A DNA stretch of 10,905 bases from NCBI GenBank assembly GCA_003695005.1, contig RFJE01000228.1:1-10905 (forward strand). The letters are read 5' to 3'. Source of the stretch: Candidatus Hydrogenedentota bacterium. Its GTDB lineage: Bacteria > Spirochaetota > Leptospiria > Turneriellales > J094. Below, piece by piece: positions 5,385-10,905 of this stretch. A program made the translations under genes and the position numbers. The first letter of the stretch is position 1, and the number at the start of each line of letters is the position of its first letter. The notes below the pieces were generated by a model. The model searched no databases and was not told the DNA's origin. It was given only the letters and a program-made list of their open reading frames with translations.

Positions 5385-7958
5385 ATGGAAAATGAAATTT
5401 TAAAAAAGTTACGCGAAATACAACTTACTACGGAAAAGATTCAGGAATACGAAAAAAATCGCATCCAAAAGTGGGATAGAGAAAATACGTATCACATAGA
5501 AAATGAGAGTGCGAAAAATCCATTTTATTGTCTAGTGATGTTCCCGTATCCGTCGGGTAGAATTCACATGGGACATGTTCGCAATTACACAATTGGTGAT
5601 GCTGTCGCTCGTTTTAAGAGATTACAGGGCTATGATGTACTTCATCCTATGGGGTGGGATGCCTTTGGCCTACCTGCAGAAAATGCTGCTATTAAACACA
5701 AGACCCCCCCTGCGAAATGGACTTACCAAAATATCGATGCCATGCGCAAGCAGCTAAAACGGATGGGGCTTTCGTATGATTGGCAACGCGAAATTGCCAC
5801 TTGTCGTCCTGAATATTACAAATGGAATCAATGGATTTTTATTGAAATGATGAAGCGCGGTTGGGCATATAAAAAAACCGCGCCTGTCAACTGGTGTCCA
5901 AAATGTGAAACTGTATTAGCCAATGAGCAAGTAGTCGATGGCTGTTGTTGGCGTCACGAAGATACCCCTGTTGAGCAAAAAGAATTAAGTCAGTGGTTTT
6001 TTAAAATTACCGAATTTGCAGAAAAACTATTAGAAGGTCATAAGAAGTTAGAAGGCAAATGGCCGGAAAGAGTGCTTACCATGCAAAAGCATTGGATTGG
6101 GAAGTCCGAAGGTACCATTGCACAGTTTCCCCTTCACGAAGCATCAAAAGAAGCTCTTGGTTCGTCGTACGATAAACTAAAAAAAGAAGCTTTAGAAATT
6201 TACACAACACGGATTGATACAGTGTATGGAGTGACGTATATGGCACTTGCGCCGGAACATCCATGGTTAGACTCCATAGAAAATCCACAATTCAAACAAG
6301 CCATTGATGCATTTCGCGAAGAAGTCAAAAAAGTATCGTTAACCGACCGCGAAGAGGCAAAAGACAAAAAAGGCTTGTTTACCGGCATCTATGTAACTCA
6401 TCCTTTTACAGGGGAAAAAATTCCTGTATGGACAGCAAACTTTGTTTTAGCCACTTATGGCACTGGTGCTGTGATGTCAGTACCAGCTCATGATGAAAGG
6501 GATTTTGCCTTTGCTAAGGAGTATAATTTGCCAATCCAATACGTTGTCTTTCCAAAAGAAGGGGAAATCCCCGAAGATGCTGCCTTTACAGAGTATGGGA
6601 TTTTAAAAAACAGCGGGCCGTATTCAGGGCTTTCTTCTGCACAGGCTCGTCAAAAAATGACACACGATTTAAAGGAGAAAGGAATGGGCGATTTTAAAGT
6701 CCAGTACCGTTTGCATGATTGGTTACTCTCGCGTCAGCGGTATTGGGGCACCCCTATTCCTGTCATATATTGTGATAGCTGTGGGATTGTTCCGGAAAAA
6801 GAAGAAAACTTGCCTGTGGTACTTCCCGAAGAAGTAGAATTTAGTGGAAGTAGTTCGCCTTTAAAGGACATGCCGGAATTTTTAAAAACAAGCTGTCCAC
6901 AGTGTGGGAAAGAAGCTACTCGCGAAACCGATACCATGGATACCTTTGTGGACTCGAGTTGGTATTGGGCTCGTTACATTAGTCCCCGAAAAGAAGATGG
7001 CATTGCAGATAAAAAAAGTGCAAAAAAGTTTTTACCAGTCAATGAATATATTGGTGGGATTGAGCATGCCACCATGCATCTTTTATATGCACGCTATTTT
7101 GCTTACATTTTAAATGATCTCGATGTCCTAGAAATTGATGAGCCATTTGCCAAGCTAACAACACAAGGGATGGTGATTAAAGATGGCCGTAAAATGAGCA
7201 AATCGTTAGGGAACATTGTTGACCCCGATGACTTTTTGCAAAACCAAGGAGCGGATACCATTCGGTTATTTTCTCTTTTTGCAGCGCCGGTGGAAAAGGA
7301 TTTAGATTGGTCCAATGAAGGTGTGGAAGGGGCACTTCGTTTTTTAAAGCGTCTCTATCGTTTTGTAATGGGTTTAAAATTTGTAAATCCCGACTTGACT
7401 CTTATGCAAACCGTTCCCGAAAAAAAGCCAACAAGTTCTCGTGGTAAAAAAATTTGGCAAAAAACCCATGAAACCATTTTAACGGTGACAAAAGACTTTG
7501 AAAGTCTTTCTTTTAATACAGCAATCGCTCGCTTAATGGAATTATTAAACGATCTCTACGCTGAATTTTTTAGTGAAGATGGAGAAAAGCTAAAAGTAGA
7601 AAAGTCTAGTTATGAATTAGAATTATTAAGTTTTAGTGTATCTTCTTTACTTGCGATGTTATTTCCTGTGGCGCCATTTTTATCTCTTACTTTATTAGAA
7701 GAGTTAGGTTTAAAAGAAGAAAAAGAATTAAAGTGGCCACAAGCCGATGAGAAAGAAGCACAAAAAAGCGAAGTGGTTATTGTGGTACAAGTCAATGGTA
7801 AAGTACGGGATAAAATCTCTTTGCCAGTGGATATTGAAAAAGAAGCAGCACTGCAAACCGCGTTGCAATCGGAAAAAATTAGGAAGTATGTGGAAGGAAA
7901 AGAAGTCAAAAAACAAATTTATGTGCCGAAAAAGATAATAAACTTTGTGGTTGGATAA
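5385..7958 (+). CDS. leuS: Leucyl-tRNA synthetase
   Basis: Class I aminoacyl-tRNA synthetase that charges tRNA-Leu with leucine in the cytoplasm. 857 residues. The Rossmann core carries PYPSGRIHMGH (54-64, HIGH signature HMGH at 61-64) and GRKMSKSLGN (601-610, KMSKS at 603-607). A zinc-type region has CPKC (171-174), CC (187-188) and H191 in CCWRHEDTPVE; the CWRH form recalls the Thermus enzyme. The CP1 editing domain, about 230-430, has TTRIDT (274-279) and GTGAVMSVPAHDERD (359-373). A second Cys set, CDSC (463-466) and CPQC (504-507), precedes DTFVDSSWYW. The anticodon-binding helical domain starts at about 690, and the C-terminal domain (VNGKVRDK, about 803-810) closes the protein. QGMVIKDGRKMSKS shows that no leucine-specific insertion stands before KMSKS, as in the Bacillus enzyme. 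The ATG at 5385 is supported by AGGA 7 nt upstream. tetR follows after 4 nt. Confidence 0.98.
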   Translation: MENEILKKLREIQLTTEKIQEYEKNRIQKWDRENTYHIENESAKNPFYCLVMFPYPSGRIHMGHVRNYTIGDAVARFKRLQGYDVLHPMGWDAFGLPAENAAIKHKTPPAKWTYQNIDAMRKQLKRMGLSYDWQREIATCRPEYYKWNQWIFIEMMKRGWAYKKTAPVNWCPKCETVLANEQVVDGCCWRHEDTPVEQKELSQWFFKITEFAEKLLEGHKKLEGKWPERVLTMQKHWIGKSEGTIAQFPLHEASKEALGSSYDKLKKEALEIYTTRIDTVYGVTYMALAPEHPWLDSIENPQFKQAIDAFREEVKKVSLTDREEAKDKKGLFTGIYVTHPFTGEKIPVWTANFVLATYGTGAVMSVPAHDERDFAFAKEYNLPIQYVVFPKEGEIPEDAAFTEYGILKNSGPYSGLSSAQARQKMTHDLKEKGMGDFKVQYRLHDWLLSRQRYWGTPIPVIYCDSCGIVPEKEENLPVVLPEEVEFSGSSSPLKDMPEFLKTSCPQCGKEATRETDTMDTFVDSSWYWARYISPRKEDGIADKKSAKKFLPVNEYIGGIEHATMHLLYARYFAYILNDLDVLEIDEPFAKLTTQGMVIKDGRKMSKSLGNIVDPDDFLQNQGADTIRLFSLFAAPVEKDLDWSNEGVEGALRFLKRLYRFVMGLKFVNPDLTLMQTVPEKKPTSSRGKKIWQKTHETILTVTKDFESLSFNTAIARLMELLNDLYAEFFSEDGEKLKVEKSSYELELLSFSVSSLLAMLFPVAPFLSLTLLEELGLKEEKELKWPQADEKEAQKSEVVIVVQVNGKVRDKISLPVDIEKEAALQTALQSEKIRKYVEGKEVKKQIYVPKKIINFVVG

Positions 7959-7962
7959 TTTC

Positions 7963-8580
7963 ATGGAAAATGCATTAAGCAAGCGCGAACAAAGTAAAGA
8001 AGAGAAGCGAAAAAAAATTTTACAGGCTGCTCGAAAAGTTTTTATTGAAAAAGGCTATCACTCTACTTCCATTTCTGATATCATCCGACAAACAGATTTA
8101 GCTCGCGGAACATTTTATCTGTACTTTCGCGATAAGCAAGAGATTTTTGATGAGCTTGTAAACGAGCTTTTTCAGGCGATTACTCGCCATGTAAATATGC
8201 TAGATTTAGATAAGCTAGAAAGCGAGCAAGATTTATATCATAATTTAGAAATTACTGTGCAACATTTGTTTGATACCCTTATGAAGCATCGAGAAATTGC
8301 GCATATTGTTTTGTCCACCCCCTTTGGTACAGACAGTGACTTTGATAAGAAAATTGAAGCTCATCATGAAATGCTTTTCCAAGTAGCCACAGTGATTTTT
8401 CGCAAAGCTGTAGAAAAAGGGATTTTAAATGCCGACCCTGTCTTACTTTCGCATTTAGTTTTAGGTGGGATGAAAGAAATTGTATTCCAGTGGATTGTAA
8501 AAGGGCGCTACGAAGGGGATATGAAAAAAGAAGTACGAGAAATTGTCCGCATTTATATGAAAGGTGCTCAAAACCGGTAA
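7963..8580 (+). CDS. TetR/AcrR-family transcriptional regulator
   Basis: 205 residues from the ATG at 7963. A TTG at 7945 would overlap leuS and adds nothing to the fold. The N-terminal helix-turn-helix domain spans about 14-62: KKILQAARKVFIEKGYHSTSISDI (18-40), then IIRQTDLARGTFYLYFRDKQEIFDEL (40-65), which is the TetR signature with recognition helix ARGTFYLYF. The helical C-terminal part (70-205) would bind a ligand and form the dimer; it is not similar enough to a named subgroup for me to say which ligand. Most relatives are repressors released by a small hydrophobic compound or fatty acyl derivative. The gene starts 4 nt behind leuS with only a weak ribosome binding site (GGA), so it is probably expressed from the leuS transcript. 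A possible target is the palindrome at 5181-5197. The convergent cytochrome gene ends 21 bp away. Confidence 0.93.
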   Translation: MENALSKREQSKEEKRKKILQAARKVFIEKGYHSTSISDIIRQTDLARGTFYLYFRDKQEIFDELVNELFQAITRHVNMLDLDKLESEQDLYHNLEITVQHLFDTLMKHREIAHIVLSTPFGTDSDFDKKIEAHHEMLFQVATVIFRKAVEKGILNADPVLLSHLVLGGMKEIVFQWIVKGRYEGDMKKEVREIVRIYMKGAQNR

Positions 8581-8601
8581 TGACTAGTTGACAGTGATAC
8601 A

Positions 8602-9726
8602 TCATTTCGTCGTATCTCTGTTGGTTAGTTCTTTGCAAGGTTTATCATAAATGGTTTGGAATAGCACGGTATCGGGAAGTAAATTTTCGCGCTTTAGTCT
8701 AGGATCAATACTACCTTGTGGACGGTAAACGAGACTGCAACGATAAACAGGTTGTTTTAGTTTGATTCTTTTAGAAAATACAGCATACCCCTTTCTTGGC
8801 TTAAGGGTGCTATCTCGCAGAAGTTCGCGGTCAATCACTCGTACTTCTTTGCGAAAATCATAGCGGTAAATTTGTTGATTGTTTTTATCATAAACATAAA
8901 ACGTAAGGATGCGAAATAAATCCCCCGAAGGAAAATGATGCCCAATCTTACTCATTTTGATGGTAAATGTTAAGTCTGATGAATTGTGCATGGTAATTTT
9001 TAGTTGAATAGAATCTGAAAGCTTACGGCCAAGATGCAAAGAATGATCGTTCCCTTGAATATGGCAAAAATGACAGGCTTTGCTTACACCACTTTGTTTA
9101 TATTCTGTCACTGTGTTTTGCATAGGAGTACTTTCATATACTACAGGAGATAGAGATTTGGGAAAGCCAAACTGATGACAGCCTGCGCATAAATTCTCGC
9201 TGCGAAGACCTTTGGAATACTCTACTCCATGAATACTTTCTTTTTTACTCATGGATTTGGAACCATAAATTTTTCCATTTCGAATATGGCAAACAGCACA
9301 AGTAATCCCTTCTGAGGGAGAAGTTGGTATCCCTTGCAAATGAGAGTCTCCTTCGAGTTGGTATTTTTCAAGGGGAACATGGCATGGTAGGCACCACTTG
9401 AGTTTTTGTTCTTGTAAAGCTGTGTAATAAATGGGATCCTGATAAGCTGCTGCATGCTTCGAAGATTTCCATGTTTCATAAGCTTTTACGTGGCAGTTGC
9501 CACATGGCAGGGATGAAAGGTCTTCTTTGTTTTCACTAAGATAAGAAGAATGCATAAAATGCACTCCTTTAGTAAGGCCAGAAGACAAAACATCAGGGTA
9601 TGATATCGTTTGGCTGATATGGCAAGAGATACAAGAAGTTTTCTGTTCGACCTTCTTTACAACAGAGCAGGTAAGGGTTAATAATTCAGTTAAAATAAGT
9701 CCGAGAAAGCTTAAAAAACGTACCAC
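8602..9726 (-). CDS. Six-haem c-type cytochrome, exported
   Basis: 374 residues from a GTG start; this is the only start that leaves the signal peptide intact, because an in-frame TAA lies 3 bp further upstream. The N-terminus is hydrophobic (4-19) and ends in TLTC20, which may be a loose lipobox, so a lipid-anchored or periplasmic protein is likely. Six CxxCH haem-attachment sites lie at C32/C35/H36, C75/C78/H79, C112/C115/H116, C143/C146/H147, C180/C183/H184 and C218/C221/H222. Additional His residues (56, 59, 91, 129, 166, 228, 231) could give distal ligands for bis-His haems. WKSSKHAAAY (86-95) and the overall spacing recall the cytochrome c554/multihaem electron-carrier group. Residues 235-365 form a haem-free, beta-rich domain with GHHFPSGD (262-269), close to the HHxPTG motif of related multihaem proteins. 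The role is electron transfer in the envelope; the partner is unknown. It follows the gene at 9746 by 19 bp. Confidence 0.88.
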   Translation of the reverse strand: MVRFLSFLGLILTELLTLTCSVVKKVEQKTSCISCHISQTISYPDVLSSGLTKGVHFMHSSYLSENKEDLSSLPCGNCHVKAYETWKSSKHAAAYQDPIYYTALQEQKLKWCLPCHVPLEKYQLEGDSHLQGIPTSPSEGITCAVCHIRNGKIYGSKSMSKKESIHGVEYSKGLRSENLCAGCHQFGFPKSLSPVVYESTPMQNTVTEYKQSGVSKACHFCHIQGNDHSLHLGRKLSDSIQLKITMHNSSDLTFTIKMSKIGHHFPSGDLFRILTFYVYDKNNQQIYRYDFRKEVRVIDRELLRDSTLKPRKGYAVFSKRIKLKQPVYRCSLVYRPQGSIDPRLKRENLLPDTVLFQTIYDKPCKELTNRDTTK

Positions 9727-9745
9727 TTTTTAGCACATAAGTGGG

Positions 9746-10905
9746 TTATTCATTTTTCGCAAGCAGATACGAGTCCGTATCTAGTAAATCCATTTTCGCG
9801 TCATTATTCTCTGTTACATCGGGAAAGGACAAAGGCTCCGTAGTAATTCTTTGCACCTTGATATTTTTATAAGAAATTTTAAAAGTAAATTGGTGCTTAG
9901 AAAGGTTCTCTAAAAGGGTTGCAATAACAGGTGAACCAATATCCATATATACAATGTCCTTGTTTGACCAAAGCAGCCAAGTCTCTGTCCAAGTATCACA
10001 AGTTCTAGCACAGGTTTCTACCTCGCGAGTAAAAATGAGTCCAAGGGTATCTCCTACTTTTTTATGAACCCAACTTAACTTGTAATAACTATTAATTCCT
10101 TGATCTTCCGAATGAGTAGCATTTTCGTCCACTCCGACAGCTTTTCGAAAAAGACGCATTAACTTAAAATAGTTTTGTGCCTTTGTTAAGTCTAACTCTA
10201 AACGGATGGTAGAAGTATCCGCCAATTTCTTTATAATCCCTTTTTTAAGAGCTATATCCAAAAGTATGGAAGCTAGCGGCATTACAGATTCGGTCTCATT
10301 ATCGTAAATACCAAGTTGTAACTTTTCACGGTTTTTCTTTAGGAGGGTATAGGCTTTGTCCAGTCCATTATTATTAAGCAATTCCGGTATTTTAAGAAAA
10401 ACTAATGTATATAGCTTATTCCGCCAAAAGACTTTTGTCTTTACTACTTTTAGATTGTCATTTGCCGACTCCATAGACAATCCATCATCTTCAAAAAAGA
10501 TAGGATCTTCTTGTAGCAATGGACCATAAGTGCGTTCAAATCTAATAGAAGTAGTTTCTTCTGTACTTAATTTAGGATCACCAAAATTACGTGCATCTAG
10601 ATAGGAAGTTAATAATTGTTTAGTCTTATTCCGCGCAGCTTTAGAAAGATTTTCCGGAAAAAAGAATATTGCTTCTTCGACAGGTTTTTTTTCTAATTCA
10701 CCTTCCTCCTTGCTTGCGGCATTATCAACTTCTTGATCTTTATTATTCTTAGATTCTGGTGTTTTTTCCTCATGAACTCTATTTGCCGACAATAAAACAA
10801 AAGGCGTCTTTTTTAGCATTTCTGTTGAAAAGAAATAATATTCCAGTAATGAGTATGACCGTATATCTTTGAGCTCGTCAATCTTTTCGTTCGTTACCTT
10901 TACAG
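9746..10905 (-). CDS. Unrecognised protein, C-terminal part; start lies right of the window
   Basis: The reading frame stays open from the TAA at 9746 to the right edge. The Met at 10819 has no Shine-Dalgarno sequence, and the codons before it read as normal protein (VTNEKIDELKDIRSYSLLEYYFFSTE). The gene therefore almost certainly begins outside the window, and 357 residues from that Met is a minimum. Counting from that Met, residues 15-50 are a highly charged, Glu/Lys-rich linker probably without fixed structure. The rest is a soluble mixed alpha/beta protein with no transmembrane helix and no motif I know. CARTCDTW (about 270-277, C-x3-C) is the only Cys pair. It is transcribed towards the six-haem cytochrome with a 19-bp gap, so the two probably share a transcript; a link to the cytochrome's function is inference only. 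Confidence 0.7.
   Translation of the reverse strand, partial: VKVTNEKIDELKDIRSYSLLEYYFFSTEMLKKTPFVLLSANRVHEEKTPESKNNKDQEVDNAASKEEGELEKKPVEEAIFFFPENLSKAARNKTKQLLTSYLDARNFGDPKLSTEETTSIRFERTYGPLLQEDPIFFEDDGLSMESANDNLKVVKTKVFWRNKLYTLVFLKIPELLNNNGLDKAYTLLKKNREKLQLGIYDNETESVMPLASILLDIALKKGIIKKLADTSTIRLELDLTKAQNYFKLMRLFRKAVGVDENATHSEDQGINSYYKLSWVHKKVGDTLGLIFTREVETCARTCDTWTETWLLWSNKDIVYMDIGSPVIATLLENLSKHQFTFKISYKNIKVQRITTEPLSFPDVTENNDAKMDLLDTDSYLLAKNE

Larger units (their letters stand above)
5225..5395 (+). other. Short Leu-rich open frame overlapping the leuS start (doubtful leader peptide)
   Basis: ATG at 5225, inside the left copy of the direct repeat, opens a frame of 56 codons that ends with TGA at 5393-5395, 11 bp inside leuS. 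About 12 of the 56 residues are Leu. The codons CTG CTC GTG CTC (5291-5302) fall on the left arm and loop entry of the long hairpin. A Leu-rich leader before leucyl-tRNA synthetase would suit translation-coupled attenuation. Against it: there is no good Shine-Dalgarno sequence before 5225, the frame is short enough to arise by chance, and its content is largely dictated by the palindromes. Confidence 0.18.

Noticed and set aside
7945..7962. TTG start for the TetR gene, overlapping leuS
   Set aside because: The six extra residues add nothing to the fold and the ATG at 7963 gives the usual N-terminus.
8581..8620. Terminator between tetR and the convergent cytochrome gene
   Set aside because: Only a 5-bp GATAC/GTATC stem with no T-run is seen, partly inside the cytochrome coding region.
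9723..9744. CCACTT...AAGTGG inverted repeat at the cytochrome start
   Set aside because: Six base pairs around a 10-nt loop, with no second signal; could be chance.

Overview
The window is a stretch of A+T-rich bacterial chromosome carrying nine protein genes. Most are housekeeping genes: lspA, lon and leuS. The two outermost genes run off the window edges. No tRNA, rRNA, CRISPR array or transposase gene was found. The host looks like a Gram-negative-type (diderm) bacterium that makes lipoproteins and covalent c-type cytochromes. The loose lipobox (Val-Ser-Ser-Cys) and codon choice would fit a spirochaete such as a Leptospira relative, but nothing here proves it.

Left part (1-1077, plus strand): the C-terminal end of a CHAT-fold protein that appears to have lost its catalytic His and Cys overlaps the start of a small lipoprotein gene. 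The lipoprotein gene interlocks tail to tail with lspA, whose product (signal peptidase II) would mature such lipoproteins.

Middle-left (1074-5122, minus strand): a 2Fe-2S/flavin/NAD(P)H reductase, then the Lon protease, then lspA. lon and lspA are 9 bp apart and form an obvious operon. The 134 bp between the reductase and lon hold a G+C-rich block of inverted repeats.

Divergent control region (5123-5384): this separates the reductase from leuS and is the most unusual part of the window. It contains a TTTGAC-N5-GTCAAA palindrome. It also contains a 143-bp palindrome-rich segment with imperfect terminal inverted repeats (CAGCA...TGCTG), flanked by a 9-bp direct repeat whose right copy holds the leuS ribosome binding site. 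That segment reads either as a small non-autonomous mobile element or as a structured leuS leader. It has a long terminator-like stem with alternative pairings and a short Leu-rich open frame.

Right part: leuS and, 4 nt behind it, a TetR-family regulator (plus strand, 5385-8580). Convergent to them is a minus-strand pair: an unrecognised protein that continues beyond the right edge, followed by a six-haem c-type cytochrome.
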